64,000 nucleotides of DNA. Source: JAUIAI01 sp049680625. GTDB lineage: Bacteria > Pseudomonadota > Gammaproteobacteria > Burkholderiales > Burkholderiaceae_E. Below are positions 34,163 through 43,811 of this stretch, one piece after another; positions within the stretch are counted from its first letter, which is position 1; the number at the start of each line of letters is the position of its first letter. The notes under the pieces are model-generated. The model saw only the letters and a program-made list of their open reading frames with translations. It searched no databases and was not told where the DNA came from. Both the position numbers and the translations under genes were made by a program. The stretch spans positions 1-64,000 of the forward strand of contig JBAUID010000190.1 in assembly GCA_049680625.1 (NCBI GenBank). Direction: 5' to 3'.

Positions 34163-35965
34163 ATGAAAGCGTCAAATTTTCACATTTCAACCCAGAAAGA
34201 AGCGCCCGGAGACGCTGAAGTAATTAGCCATCAGCTAATGTCCCGGGCAGGCATGATTAAGCGCCTGGCTGGAGGCATCTACACCTATATGCCATTAGGA
34301 TTTCGGGTAATGCGCCGGATTGAGAGCATTATTCGCGACGAAATGGATGGTGCCGGCGCAATAGAATTGCTCATGCCGGTAATTCAACCGGCCGAGCTGT
34401 GGGAAGAGTCCGGACGCTTCGGCGCCTACGGGCCGGAATTAATGCGAGTCGCTGATCGCCATGGCCGGGCTTTTATTGTTCAGCCAACGTCTGAAGAAGT
34501 GATCACCGATATCGCCCGTCAGGACATCAACAGCTATCGTCAGTTGCCCCGCAATTTCTATCACATCCAAACCAAGTTTCGTGACGAACGCCGACCCCGG
34601 TTCGGGGTGATGCGTGGGCGCGAGTTCACGATGAAAGATGCCTATTCTTTCGACCGTGATCACGAGGCCGCGCTAAAGAGTTATCAGCAGATGTACGACG
34701 CCTACGTGCGGATTTTTGATCGAATAGGTTTGCAGTTTCGCGCCGTTGCCGCTGACACCGGCACCATTGGCGGAGATGCCAGCCACGAATTCCAGGTAAT
34801 CGCTGACACCGGCGAAGATGCGATTGCCTGGTGTCCGCAGTCTGATTACGCAGCTAATGTTGAGCTTGCACAAGCACTGCCACTCATTGCGCAGCGTGGC
34901 CCGGCCAGCGGCACAATGACTAAAACACCTACCCCGGGTGCCGCACGATGTGAAGACGTAGCCAAATTATTGGGTATTGATTTATCAGCAACCGTTAAGT
35001 CCCTGGTGCTGGCTGTTGACCCGCCGCAAGGTGACAGCGGGGAGGCTGTCGTCTGGTTGTTAATCGTGCGCGGCGACCATAGCCTGAACGAGATCAAAGC
35101 GGCGAAAGTGCCTGGCCTGGCGGGTTTCCGGTTTGCGACTGAAGCAGAAATCATTGACCGTTTTGGTTGTCCGCCCGGTTACCTTGGGCCAATCAATACA
35201 AAAAAACCGGTCAAGGTTGTGCTTGATTGCACCGTTGCCAATATGGCCGACCTTGTTTGCGGTGCTAACGAAATCGACTACCACCTGACCGGTGTGAACT
35301 GGGGTCGGGATACCCCCGAGCCAGTGCCCGCAGAAAAAGCTGATGACCAGACCCCGGTGCTTGTCGCTGATATTCGCAACGTGCTGGCTGGTGATCCGTC
35401 ACCCGACGGCAAAGGGCTACTGGCTATTCAGCGCGGTATCGAGGTTGGGCATGTGTTTTACCTGGGAACCAAGTATTCCAAGGCAATGAATGCCACCTTT
35501 ATTGATCAGGACGGTAAACCCAAACTGTTTGAAATGGGTTGTTACGGCATCGGGGTAACCCGGTTGCTCGGCGCTGCGATTGAGCAAAATCATGATGACC
35601 GGGGTATTGTCTGGCCAATGTCGATTGCACCGTTTGAAGTGGTGATCTGTGGCCTGGGCTGGGCCAAGTCTGAGGCCGTTCAGCAGGCGGCAACCGGTTT
35701 GTACAATGCGCTGACCAAGCGCGGAGTTGATGTGATTCTTGATGATCGAAACGAGCGTCCCGGTGTGATGTTTGCGGACTGGGAACTGATTGGTGTGCCG
35801 TTGCGGGTAAACGTTGGCGATCGTGGTCTGAAAGAAGGGCAGGTTGAAGTGCTGACTCGTCACGATATGGTCAACCAACCGGTGGCACTGGATGCTGCCG
35901 TGGACCAGGTGATGCAATTACGGGCAAAACTTCTGGCTGCCGGATTGAAATCCGGTAATCAATAG
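34163..35965 (+). CDS. proS: Prolyl-tRNA synthetase
   Basis: 600 residues, the bacterial-type ProRS with an inserted editing (YbaK-like) domain between class II motifs 2 and 3 (roughly residues 225-400: VKSLVLAVDPPQGDSG, GFRFATEAEIIDRFG). Starts MKASNFHISTQKEAPGDAEV, motif 1 RVMRRIESIIRDEMD, motif 2 RDERRPRFGVMRGREFTMKD, motif 3 GCYGIGVTRLLGAAIEQ, and a C-terminal anticodon domain (VILDDRNERPGVMFADWEL). Charges tRNA-Pro; one tRNA-Pro gene lies at 10122-10198 in this window. Confidence 0.97.
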   Translation: MKASNFHISTQKEAPGDAEVISHQLMSRAGMIKRLAGGIYTYMPLGFRVMRRIESIIRDEMDGAGAIELLMPVIQPAELWEESGRFGAYGPELMRVADRHGRAFIVQPTSEEVITDIARQDINSYRQLPRNFYHIQTKFRDERRPRFGVMRGREFTMKDAYSFDRDHEAALKSYQQMYDAYVRIFDRIGLQFRAVAADTGTIGGDASHEFQVIADTGEDAIAWCPQSDYAANVELAQALPLIAQRGPASGTMTKTPTPGAARCEDVAKLLGIDLSATVKSLVLAVDPPQGDSGEAVVWLLIVRGDHSLNEIKAAKVPGLAGFRFATEAEIIDRFGCPPGYLGPINTKKPVKVVLDCTVANMADLVCGANEIDYHLTGVNWGRDTPEPVPAEKADDQTPVLVADIRNVLAGDPSPDGKGLLAIQRGIEVGHVFYLGTKYSKAMNATFIDQDGKPKLFEMGCYGIGVTRLLGAAIEQNHDDRGIVWPMSIAPFEVVICGLGWAKSEAVQQAATGLYNALTKRGVDVILDDRNERPGVMFADWELIGVPLRVNVGDRGLKEGQVEVLTRHDMVNQPVALDAAVDQVMQLRAKLLAAGLKSGNQ

Positions 35966-35991
35966 GTGCGCAGCTAATTAAGTTACCAAAA

Positions 35992-36621
35992 ATGCCGGAT
36001 ACTTTGTTCCCGATGCGTTCATCCCTGGTGTTTGTGCTGTGTGTTTGGGTTGGTTCGGTATCTGCCGGCGCACAGCAGGAGCAGGAACTGGCTGATCAGG
36101 TTCGAACGGTTCTGTCAGCAAAGGTTGCCCGTGATGCCTCCGGTTTGCACGCTGAGGCTCAGTTCGATTCAGTAACGGAAAAAGTGCAATGGCTGGCCCG
36201 AATGGCGAGCCTGCTACCACGTAAGTGGAAACCAACCTATCAGCAGCGAGTTGAATTTCTGAACCTGGTTCATTACGAGGCAACCCGCGCCGGCCTGGAG
36301 CCGGAACTGGTGCTTGGTCTGATTCAGGTGGAGAGCAACTTTCGCCGGTATGCAATTTCGAGTGCGGGTGCCCGTGGTTACATGCAAGTGATGCCGTTCT
36401 GGGTCGACAACATTGGTAACGGCGACCGCAGTGCATTGTTCGATATGCGGACGAATCTGCGCTTTGGCTGCACAATCCTGCGGCACTATATCGACATTGA
36501 ACAAGGCAATTTATTCCGGGCCCTCGGACGGTACAACGGCTCACTGGGCCGTTCAAAATATCCGAACAAGGTATTGAAAGCGTGGCGACGGTGGTCCGAC
36601 GTCAAACTGCCCGGGTCGTAA
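35992..36621 (+). CDS. Lytic transglycosylase (SLT domain)
   Basis: 209 residues. An N-terminal signal (SLVFVLCVWVGSVSAGA); an internal ATG at 36013 would be an equally good start. The SLT domain has catalytic E114 in GLIQVESNFRRYAISSAGARGY and the conserved MQVMPFW and LRHYI segments. It cleaves the MurNAc-GlcNAc bond of peptidoglycan to a 1,6-anhydro product; ampD at 43812 would process the released peptides. It follows proS by 26 bp and ends 5 bp before the convergent FAD-oxidase gene. Confidence 0.92.
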   Translation: MPDTLFPMRSSLVFVLCVWVGSVSAGAQQEQELADQVRTVLSAKVARDASGLHAEAQFDSVTEKVQWLARMASLLPRKWKPTYQQRVEFLNLVHYEATRAGLEPELVLGLIQVESNFRRYAISSAGARGYMQVMPFWVDNIGNGDRSALFDMRTNLRFGCTILRHYIDIEQGNLFRALGRYNGSLGRSKYPNKVLKAWRRWSDVKLPGS

Positions 36622-36626
36622 TCTGT

Positions 36627-38075
36627 TCAGGGTGCGGACGGTGCCATGGGCAACACTTTGCCCGGATTCATTCGTTGGTTCGGATCAAGCGTTTGTTTGA
36701 TCGCCTGCATCATTGCCATTTCGACAGCAGACTTATAGCGGGCGTTTTCGTCACGCCGCAGAACGCCAAGGCCGTGTTCAGCGGAGATTGAACCACCAAC
36801 GGCAACGACTGCATCATGGGTGACCCGGTTGATCTGCGGCTGGAGGGCCAAAAACGCATCAGCGTGTTCGGGCCCTGCCTGGTCCGCAGGTGGGGACACG
36901 TTGTAGTGCAGGTTGCCGTCACCCAAGTGGCCGAAAACCACCATGCGTATTTTAGGAAAGCTTGTTTCCAGTAAGGCGTTGGTTTGTTCAACAAAATCGC
37001 CAATTGCGGAAATTGGTACCGAAATATCGTGTTTGATGTTCTTGCCAGCGGCGGCCTGGGCTTCTGAGATGTTCTCGCGCAAGGCCCACAAGGCTTTGCT
37101 TCGGGCAATTGAGTCAGCAACAATGGCGTCGGTCACAACCCCTTTCTCGAAAGCCTGTTCCATCAGACTTTCGAAGCGTTCCGTCGCGTGGGCTTCACTT
37201 TCTGCGTCAGAGCATTCCAGCAAAACATAGTAAGGGCTGGATTGCCCAAAAGGCTTCGGGCATTGTGGAAAATGTTCGGCAACAAGGTCCAGGCAAATAT
37301 CGCTGATCATTTCGAAGGCGGTCAGCGTTGACGATAAATGTGCCTGGGCCAGGCCAAGCAGTGCCAGCGCCTGGTGGGGGCTGGCAACCGTAGCCAATGC
37401 TGTGACCTTGGCCGCTGGCATCGGATACAGTTTGAGGGTGGCCGCCGTAATCACGCCCAATGTGCCTTCTGCGCCAACAAACAAGTCGCGCAAGTCGTAG
37501 CCTGTGTTGTCTTTTCGAAGCCCGCGTAATCCTTCCCACAGTTCGCCCTGGGCAGTGACTACTTCGAGCCCCAGGCACAGTTCTCGTGCATTGCCGTAAC
37601 GCAAAACCTGGCATCCGCCGGCATTGGTCGACAAGTTGCCACCAATTGTGCAACTGCCTTCTGACGGCAGGCTTAGCGGAAACAGACGCCCCGCTTTTTC
37701 AGCCGCCTGCTGGACCTCTGCCAAAGTGCAGCCGGCATCCACGGTAATCGTGTTGTTGACCGGGTCAATGGCCCGGACGGTTTTCATGCGCGCCAGGGAT
37801 AACACCAGGTTGCGATCTGATGTGTCCGGGGTCGCGCCACCCGACATACTGGTATTTCCGCCCTGGGGTATTACCTTGCAATTGTTGTCCGCGCACCAGC
37901 GGATGAGTTTGCAGACATCGGCGACGGTGTCAGGCTGGGCCACGGCAACAGCCTTGCCCTGGTAGCGTCGCCGCCAATCCAGCAGGAAAGGGGCTTTGTC
38001 ATCGTCAGCAGTGATCAATTTACCCGTAAAAGCGGCGGCCAGATTAGACAGGTCTTGTTCTGATAGTGGATTCAT
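36627..38075 (-). CDS. FAD-binding oxidoreductase, D-2-hydroxyglutarate/D-lactate dehydrogenase type (GlcD-like)
   Basis: 482 residues. The FAD-binding PCMH domain has VIPQGGNTSMSGGATP, LPSEGSCTIGGNLSTNAGG and FVGAEGTLGVITAATLKLYP. The C-terminal cap has the metal/substrate motifs FGHLGDGNLHYN and ISAEHGLGVLRR. Length and motifs match the D-2-hydroxyglutarate dehydrogenase / YdiJ-short / GlcD group, which passes electrons to the quinone pool or an electron-transfer flavoprotein. Transcribed toward the lytic transglycosylase and close behind ffh on the same strand (22 bp). Confidence 0.92.
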   Translation of the reverse strand: MNPLSEQDLSNLAAAFTGKLITADDDKAPFLLDWRRRYQGKAVAVAQPDTVADVCKLIRWCADNNCKVIPQGGNTSMSGGATPDTSDRNLVLSLARMKTVRAIDPVNNTITVDAGCTLAEVQQAAEKAGRLFPLSLPSEGSCTIGGNLSTNAGGCQVLRYGNARELCLGLEVVTAQGELWEGLRGLRKDNTGYDLRDLFVGAEGTLGVITAATLKLYPMPAAKVTALATVASPHQALALLGLAQAHLSSTLTAFEMISDICLDLVAEHFPQCPKPFGQSSPYYVLLECSDAESEAHATERFESLMEQAFEKGVVTDAIVADSIARSKALWALRENISEAQAAAGKNIKHDISVPISAIGDFVEQTNALLETSFPKIRMVVFGHLGDGNLHYNVSPPADQAGPEHADAFLALQPQINRVTHDAVVAVGGSISAEHGLGVLRRDENARYKSAVEMAMMQAIKQTLDPNQRMNPGKVLPMAPSAP

Positions 38076-38097
38076 TCAATAAGTCTGTTAATGGGTT

Positions 38098-39453
38098 TCA
38101 GCGCATACCGGGCATCATGCCTTTCATGCTACGCATCATCTTTGCCAGGCCGCCTTTTTGCATCTTACGCATCATTCCGCTCATTTGGTCGAATTGCTTC
38201 AGTAAGCGGTTTACCTCTTGCACGGAGACGCCTGAGCCGGTTGCGATACGGCGTTTGCGGGAGGCTTTGATCAGGTCCGGTTTGGAGCGCTCGGTTGGTG
38301 TCATCGAGTCGATAATTCCCTTCATTCGCCGCATTTGTGATTCGGCCTGGCCCATATCTGCGCCAGCGGCTGCCTGCTGAAACTGGGCTGGCAGTTTGTC
38401 CATCATTGAACCCAGGCCGCCCATTTGATTCATTTGCCCAAGCTGGGCGGAAAAATCATTCAAATCAAAGCGAGAGCCCTTTTTCAGCTTAACGGCGAGC
38501 GCTTCGGCGGCCTGAGTGTCGACGTTTTTCTGAGCTTCTTCGACCAGCGACACGATGTCACCCATGCCGAGAATTCGGTTCGCCATCCGCTCGGGGTAAA
38601 AGCCTTCGAGACCATCCAGCTTTTCGCCGATACCAACAAACTTGATCGGCGCGCCGGTAACGGCTTTTACTGACAAAGCAGCACCACCGCGAGAATCACC
38701 GTCGAGCTTGGTCAGAACCACGCCCGTAAGTGCCAGGGTGTCGTGAAACGCTTTGGCGGTATTCACTGCGTCCTGACCCTGCATGGCATCGACAACAAAC
38801 AGGGTTTCAGCCGGTGCCAGTTGATCATGCAAGGTTTTGATCTCGGCCATCATGGCGTCATCGATTGCCAGGCGGCCGGCGGTATCAACCAGCAGTACGT
38901 CGAAGTAGTGAGTTCGTGCCCATTCCTGCGCCGCCCGGGCGATGTCGGCAGGTTTTTGGTCACCGGTGGATTCAAAAAACTCGGCACCGGCCTGGGCTGT
39001 CACGGTACGTAATTGCTCGATTGCCGCCGGGCGGTATACGTCACAGCTAACCGTCAGTACCTTCTTGCGGTGGTTCTCGCGCAGCCAAAGAGACAGTTTG
39101 CCTACCGTGGTGGTTTTACCGGCACCTTGTAAACCAGCCATCAGGATGACAACCGGTGGTTTGGTGGCCAGGTTCAAACCGGCTGCCTGCCCACCCATTA
39201 ATGTGGCCAGTTCCTGGTGAACCACCCCAACCAGGGCCTGGCCCGGGGTCAGGCTGTCAGCCACTGCTTGGCCCACTGCTTTTTCTCGAATCGCGGCGAT
39301 GAGGTCGCGCACGACGGGCAGGGCAACGTCAGCCTCGAGCAGGGCAACGCGGATCTCCCGCAACATCTCCTTGGTATTGGCTTCGGTTAGTCGCGCCTGG
39401 CCGCGCATCGTTTTGACGACGCGGGACAGCCGTTGTGACAGGTTCTCAAGCAT
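38098..39453 (-). CDS. ffh: Signal recognition particle protein Ffh (SRP54)
   Basis: 451 residues. N domain (MLENLSQRLSRVVKTMRG; ALLEADVALPVVRDLI), G domain with GLQGAGKTTTVGKL, DTAGR, and TKLDGDSRGG, then the methionine-rich M domain (MNQMGGLGSMMDKLPAQF; MSGMMRKMQKGGLAKMMRSM) that binds signal peptides and 4.5S RNA. Length is typical. Divergent from the ccsA/ypjD gene with only 29 bp between, so the promoters overlap the coding ends. Confidence 0.97.
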   Translation of the reverse strand: MLENLSQRLSRVVKTMRGQARLTEANTKEMLREIRVALLEADVALPVVRDLIAAIREKAVGQAVADSLTPGQALVGVVHQELATLMGGQAAGLNLATKPPVVILMAGLQGAGKTTTVGKLSLWLRENHRKKVLTVSCDVYRPAAIEQLRTVTAQAGAEFFESTGDQKPADIARAAQEWARTHYFDVLLVDTAGRLAIDDAMMAEIKTLHDQLAPAETLFVVDAMQGQDAVNTAKAFHDTLALTGVVLTKLDGDSRGGAALSVKAVTGAPIKFVGIGEKLDGLEGFYPERMANRILGMGDIVSLVEEAQKNVDTQAAEALAVKLKKGSRFDLNDFSAQLGQMNQMGGLGSMMDKLPAQFQQAAAGADMGQAESQMRRMKGIIDSMTPTERSKPDLIKASRKRRIATGSGVSVQEVNRLLKQFDQMSGMMRKMQKGGLAKMMRSMKGMMPGMR

Positions 39454-39482
39454 GGCTGGGGGGTGTCCGGTAAACTGGGTCA

Positions 39483-40355
39483 GTGGGGATTTTACTTATA
39501 ACTGCTGGTTTGTTGCCTGTCGTACTGTACCTTGCCGCATGGCGGCTTGGGGTCAGTGCAACCGGCCCTGTCGACCCGTCTCTCGAGCCTGTCAAGGCCG
39601 GCGGACGTCTGTCGAGCGTTATGTCGACCCTGTCCCTCGTTCTGCTGGCCGCGCTGCTGGCCCATATTTATGCACTGTACCTGGGCTTTGATGCCCACGA
39701 CGGTGTACATATCGGCTTCGCCCATGTCTTGTCTGCCGCCCTATGGGTGGGCATCGGTCTGTTGTGGCTGGACGGGGACCACCCGCATAGCAGTGCCATG
39801 CGCGCCCTTGTTCTGCCCATTGCGGCAGTGCTGGCTCCGTTGCCGCTGCTGTTTCCTGGTGCCCTGATCGGCGATATATCGACCCGTCCATTATTTTTAC
39901 CGCACCTAATTGTTGGTGTGCTTGCCTATGCCGTCCTGCTGCTTGCCGTTGTTCATGCTTTGCTGATGGCCCTGGCCGAGCGAGCGCTGCACGGCGATAT
40001 TGGCGGCGGCCGCGCCGGTCTGTTGGCGGGGGCGTTAGAGCGCCTGCCACCCCTGCTTGGCATGGAGCGGTTGTTGTTTCGCCTGCTGTCAGTTGGTTTT
40101 GTGCTGCTGACCTTAACAGCCGTTTCCGGGTTGTTCTTCGCTGAAGAGATTTTTGGCCGGTCCCTACGCCTTGATCACAAGACAATCTTTACCCTGCTGG
40201 CCTGGTGTGTATTCGGCATATTGTTGTTGGGGCGCCGGTTCTGGGGTTGGCGCGGACGTACAGCACTTCGATTGACAATTATTGGCTTCGTCGTGGTATT
40301 GCTTGGCTACGCTGGCAGTCGCTTTGTTCTGGAGGTCATTCTTGGTCGCATCTAG
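39483..40355 (+). CDS. Cytochrome c assembly-type membrane protein (CcsA/YpjD family)
   Basis: 290 residues from a GTG at 39483. About eight membrane helices; a CcsA/CcmC-like core near the C-terminus with LDHKTIFTLLAWCVFGILLLG and WGWRGRTALRLTIIGFVVV. This is the YpjD type (E. coli 263 residues), found next to ffh in many proteobacteria. The function is uncertain, with a possible role in heme handling or membrane homeostasis. It heads a run of same-strand genes ending with ampD. Confidence 0.86.
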   Translation: MGILLITAGLLPVVLYLAAWRLGVSATGPVDPSLEPVKAGGRLSSVMSTLSLVLLAALLAHIYALYLGFDAHDGVHIGFAHVLSAALWVGIGLLWLDGDHPHSSAMRALVLPIAAVLAPLPLLFPGALIGDISTRPLFLPHLIVGVLAYAVLLLAVVHALLMALAERALHGDIGGGRAGLLAGALERLPPLLGMERLLFRLLSVGFVLLTLTAVSGLFFAEEIFGRSLRLDHKTIFTLLAWCVFGILLLGRRFWGWRGRTALRLTIIGFVVVLLGYAGSRFVLEVILGRI

Positions 40356-40384
40356 ACCGGTGGCGAGTTCTTACCGGAGACACG

Positions 40385-40618
40385 ATGGGTAAAATTCTTT
40401 TCTGGATTGTCGCGATTGCAATCGGCTTTGGCGTCTATCGGTTGCTGCAGATTATGGAACGCAAGTCGCAACAGGCGCGCGACCAGCGTCCCGACCCGGA
40501 AGAGCCGCGTGAGTTGGTTATGCAGTGCCGACATTGTGGGGTTCATATTCCCGCGTCCGAAGCGGTAATGGACGGTGAGCATGCCTATTGCAGCGAGGCC
40601 CACCGTCAGGCGGGATGA
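40385..40618 (+). CDS. PP0621-family small membrane protein
   Basis: 77 residues from the ATG at 40385 (CCGGAG upstream); the frame extends upstream without support. One N-terminal helix (ILFWIVAIAIGFGVYRLL) followed by a small cysteine-containing domain (MQCRHCGVHIPASEAV and then YCSEAHRQAG). The C-x-x-C and C-x-x-x-H pattern looks like a zinc ribbon. Function is unknown. Its stop codon overlaps the start of pilS by 4 bp, so it is translationally coupled to the two-component genes. Confidence 0.85.
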   Translation: MGKILFWIVAIAIGFGVYRLLQIMERKSQQARDQRPDPEEPRELVMQCRHCGVHIPASEAVMDGEHAYCSEAHRQAG

Positions 40619-42303
40619 ACAGGTTGAATACTGAATATTCTGCTGCCAGCAGTACATCGTCGGAACCCGACGTTGGTCGACAAACCCCAGAGTCATACTG
40701 GCAGGCGCTGAAATGGTATGGCGTGAGCCGGATAGTGGTCTCATTGCTGCTGTGGGCGGCATCGCATATGGCTCAGAGCAGCGACTGGTTGAACCTGAGC
40801 AATGCCCCTTTATTTCGAAATATTTCGCTCGCCTACTTGTTCGTGGCTGCGGTGTTCTTATTATTGATCGATGTCTTGCGCCCACATTTGCAATGGCAGT
40901 TGTTCATGCACGTCGCAACCGATTTACTGGTGCTAACCGCTCTCGTGCATTTTAGCGGCGGAGTGCGTGGCGGGCTGGGTGCGTTGATGATTGCATCCGT
41001 GGCAGCAGGATCTGTTCTGGCCTCACGTCGGCTGGCTGCGACTTTTGCCGCCGGCGCCACCTTGTTGTTGTTGTTTGAAACCGGTTACGGGCTGGCCCGC
41101 ACCTTTGGGGACGCCGCTGCCCTTGGCCAGGCCGGGGTCATCGGCGCAGCGTGTTTCCTGACCGCGCTGTCCGTGAACTGGCTCGCATTTCGATTGCAAA
41201 CCCAGGAAGAACTGGCCCAGCGCCGTGGTGAAGATGTTCGTAATCAACTGGCGGTCACACGGCGGGTGATTGCTGAGTTGCAGCAAGGTGTCCTGGTGGT
41301 CAGCTCAGATGGCCGGCTGCGGGTAATGAACCGGGCAGCCCAGGAAATGCTTGGCGTGTCACCGGAGCGATTTGATGCGACCCGCCCATCGCGGCTGCGT
41401 GATGTGCTTGGCCCCGAGTGGCGTGAGTTGTACGAACAATTTTCTTCCTGGCGGGTAGGGTCTGGTGCAATTGTTGATGAAATCGAAATGTCCTCAGACC
41501 AGGCGGCACAGGTCAGCGAAATTCGCCGCCTGCGGGTTCGCTTTATGGCTGCCCTGAGCCAGGGGCAGTCCGATTCGGTGATCCTGGTGGAAAACCTGCG
41601 CGAAATTGAGCAGCGTGCCCAGCAGTTAAAGCTGGCATCAATGGGCCGTCTGTCCGCTTCGATTGCGCACGAAATCCGGAACCCGTTGGGGGCTATTCGC
41701 CATGCCAACAGCTTGATGGCAGAGCAGTTGGATTCAGTCCCGTTGTCGCGGCTGGCCGGCATTGTTGAGGACAACACGGTGCGGATCAACCGAGTGATTG
41801 AAGACGTTTTATCGATTTCTCGACGCGAGCAGTCGGTTGATGAAAGAGTCAATATGGAAACCTTTCTGAATGAGTTTCTGCCCGAGTTCATTGTTCAGTC
41901 TGGTGCCCGGCGTTCAAGGCTCGGATTAGCACTTGAAACCAATGAATTCATGCGTTTTGATTCAAACCAATTGCGCCAGGTGTTGGTTAACCTGGTAGGC
42001 AATGCGCTGCGGTATGCATCCAACGATTCGTCCGCAGTCTTGATCAGCTGGCGTAAACTGCCAGATGGCCGGCTCGAATTGTCTATCGCGGACGACGGCC
42101 CCGGCCTCGGAGCTGATGCAGTGCAACATGCCTTTGAGCCATTTTTTACCACTGATGCCCAGGGCACCGGCCTGGGTCTGTATCTCGCGCGCGAGTTATG
42201 TAATGCCAATAAAGCCAGCCTGCGCTACCAGTCTTTTCGAGACGATAATCGCTACAGTGGTGCGTTCCTGATTGAGCCGCGCCCGGAAGACCTGAGTTCA
42301 TGA
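40615..42303 (+). CDS. pilS: Sensor histidine kinase PilS
   Basis: 562 residues from the ATG overlapping the preceding stop (ATGA). N-terminal bundle of about six membrane helices (IVVSLLLWAASHM through GAACFLTALSVNWLAF), then a PAS domain (RRVIAELQQGVLVVSSDGRL), HisKA with H in ASIAHEIRNPLGAIRHANSL, and ATPase boxes (NLVGNALRYAS, DDGPGL, GTGLGLYLARELC). PilS controls PilR and so type IV pilin transcription. Coupled to pilR by a further ATGA overlap. The pilus genes are not in this window. Confidence 0.93.
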   Translation: MNRLNTEYSAASSTSSEPDVGRQTPESYWQALKWYGVSRIVVSLLLWAASHMAQSSDWLNLSNAPLFRNISLAYLFVAAVFLLLIDVLRPHLQWQLFMHVATDLLVLTALVHFSGGVRGGLGALMIASVAAGSVLASRRLAATFAAGATLLLLFETGYGLARTFGDAAALGQAGVIGAACFLTALSVNWLAFRLQTQEELAQRRGEDVRNQLAVTRRVIAELQQGVLVVSSDGRLRVMNRAAQEMLGVSPERFDATRPSRLRDVLGPEWRELYEQFSSWRVGSGAIVDEIEMSSDQAAQVSEIRRLRVRFMAALSQGQSDSVILVENLREIEQRAQQLKLASMGRLSASIAHEIRNPLGAIRHANSLMAEQLDSVPLSRLAGIVEDNTVRINRVIEDVLSISRREQSVDERVNMETFLNEFLPEFIVQSGARRSRLGLALETNEFMRFDSNQLRQVLVNLVGNALRYASNDSSAVLISWRKLPDGRLELSIADDGPGLGADAVQHAFEPFFTTDAQGTGLGLYLARELCNANKASLRYQSFRDDNRYSGAFLIEPRPEDLSS

Positions 42304-43799
42304 GTGAAGCTGAAACCCTCGGCAGGACGGTGTCCAAGGCGGGCACAATTCCGCGCGTACTGGTGCTCGATGATGAGGCTGACCTTCGCGAACTGATCGA
42401 ACTGACCCTTGTTGGTATGGGTCTGGATGTGGACTGTGCGGCAGACCTGGCACAGGCACGTGAATTTCTTGGCCAGCAGGGTTATGCCTTGTGTCTGACG
42501 GATATGCGTTTACCGGATGGTGACGGCCTGGAACTGGTTGAACTGATTTCCGAGTCGCATCCAAACACCCCGGTGGCAGTCATCACCGCTTTTGGCAGTG
42601 CCGAAAATGCGGTGGCGGCGCTTAAAGCCGGTGCCTTTGACTACCTTGCTAAGCCAATCGCACTGGATGCATTACGTACCCTGGTGCGCTCTGCCGTTCG
42701 TGTTCCGGGGGCTACCGGCGGCCAGCCGCTGTCCCGCAAATCTGACGCAGCGACCCGATTACTGGGTGAATCATCCGCGATTCGTGACGTGCGTGCGCAA
42801 ATTGTCAAACTCGCGCGCAGCATGGCACCGGTGGCAATTACCGGTGAGTCTGGTTCTGGCAAAGAACTGGCCGCCAGACTCGTGCACGAAGCGGGTTCGC
42901 GTGCGGAAGAACCGTTTATTGCCGTGAACTGTGGCGCGATCCCGGAAAACCTGATGGAGGCAGAGTTCTTTGGTTATCGCAAGGGCGCGTTCACCGGTGC
43001 TGATCAGGAGCGTGACGGGTTTTTCCAGGCCGCCAATGGTGGCACCTTGTTTCTTGATGAGGTGGCCGATTTGCCGCTCGCCATGCAGGTCAAGTTATTG
43101 CGGTCGATCCAGGAAAAACGGGTTCGTAAAGTAGGCGCAACCACTGAAGAGCCGGTCGATGTTCGTATTATCAGTGCAACCCATCAGAATTTGTCGCAAT
43201 GTGTGGCCGCGGGCCGCTTCCGGCAAGATTTGTTTTACCGACTAAATGTCATTGAATTGAAGTTGCCGGCATTGCGCGAACGGCGCGAAGACGTCCCGGT
43301 ATTGGCCGAATCAGTGCTCAAGCGCCTGGCCGCAAGAGCCGGTATGACCGATGTCCCCAGGCTGGCCTCGGTAACCCTGAGTTACCTGCAAAGTTATGGC
43401 TTTCCGGGCAACGTACGTGAGCTGGAGAACATTCTAGAGCGCGCACTGGCGTTTTCCAACGGCGAAGTAATCAATGTCGAAGATCTCGGCCTACGCCCCG
43501 AAAGCGCGGCGGATGCCCCCAACGAGCGTGACGAAACTGTTGCCGAAACGGCTGAACCTGATGAAGTGGCAACTGGCGAGGAAGCTGCGGTCGCTCCGGT
43601 TGAGCTGACCAGCAGTCGGGATCATTTGTCGGGTGACGGCATTCCGTCGTCATTGCCAGATTATCTCGACCAGGTTGAGCGTGAGGCTATTTCCCAGGCA
43701 TTAAAGAAAACGCGTTTCAACCGGACCGCAGCGGCGAAGCTGCTGGGTATTAGTTTTCGCGCATTGCGCTACCGGATGCAGCGGCTCGACATCACCTGA
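42300..43799 (+). CDS. pilR: Sigma-54-dependent response regulator PilR
   Basis: 499 residues. The receiver domain has phosphoacceptor D68 (LTDMRLPDGDGLELV) and FGSAENAVAALKAGAFDYLAKP. The AAA+ domain has Walker A GESGSGKE, the sigma-54 contact loop GAFTGA (GYRKGAFTGADQERDG), GGTLFLDEVADLPL, and an R finger (FRQDLFYRLNVIEL). It ends with a Fis-type helix-turn-helix (TRFNRTAAAKLLGISFRALR). A Glu-rich linker precedes the DNA-binding domain. It activates sigma-54 promoters such as pilA when phosphorylated by PilS. Start overlaps the pilS stop by 4 bp. Confidence 0.95.
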   Translation: MSEAETLGRTVSKAGTIPRVLVLDDEADLRELIELTLVGMGLDVDCAADLAQAREFLGQQGYALCLTDMRLPDGDGLELVELISESHPNTPVAVITAFGSAENAVAALKAGAFDYLAKPIALDALRTLVRSAVRVPGATGGQPLSRKSDAATRLLGESSAIRDVRAQIVKLARSMAPVAITGESGSGKELAARLVHEAGSRAEEPFIAVNCGAIPENLMEAEFFGYRKGAFTGADQERDGFFQAANGGTLFLDEVADLPLAMQVKLLRSIQEKRVRKVGATTEEPVDVRIISATHQNLSQCVAAGRFRQDLFYRLNVIELKLPALRERREDVPVLAESVLKRLAARAGMTDVPRLASVTLSYLQSYGFPGNVRELENILERALAFSNGEVINVEDLGLRPESAADAPNERDETVAETAEPDEVATGEEAAVAPVELTSSRDHLSGDGIPSSLPDYLDQVEREAISQALKKTRFNRTAAAKLLGISFRALRYRMQRLDIT

Positions 43800-43811
43800 C
43801 TGGCCTGATCC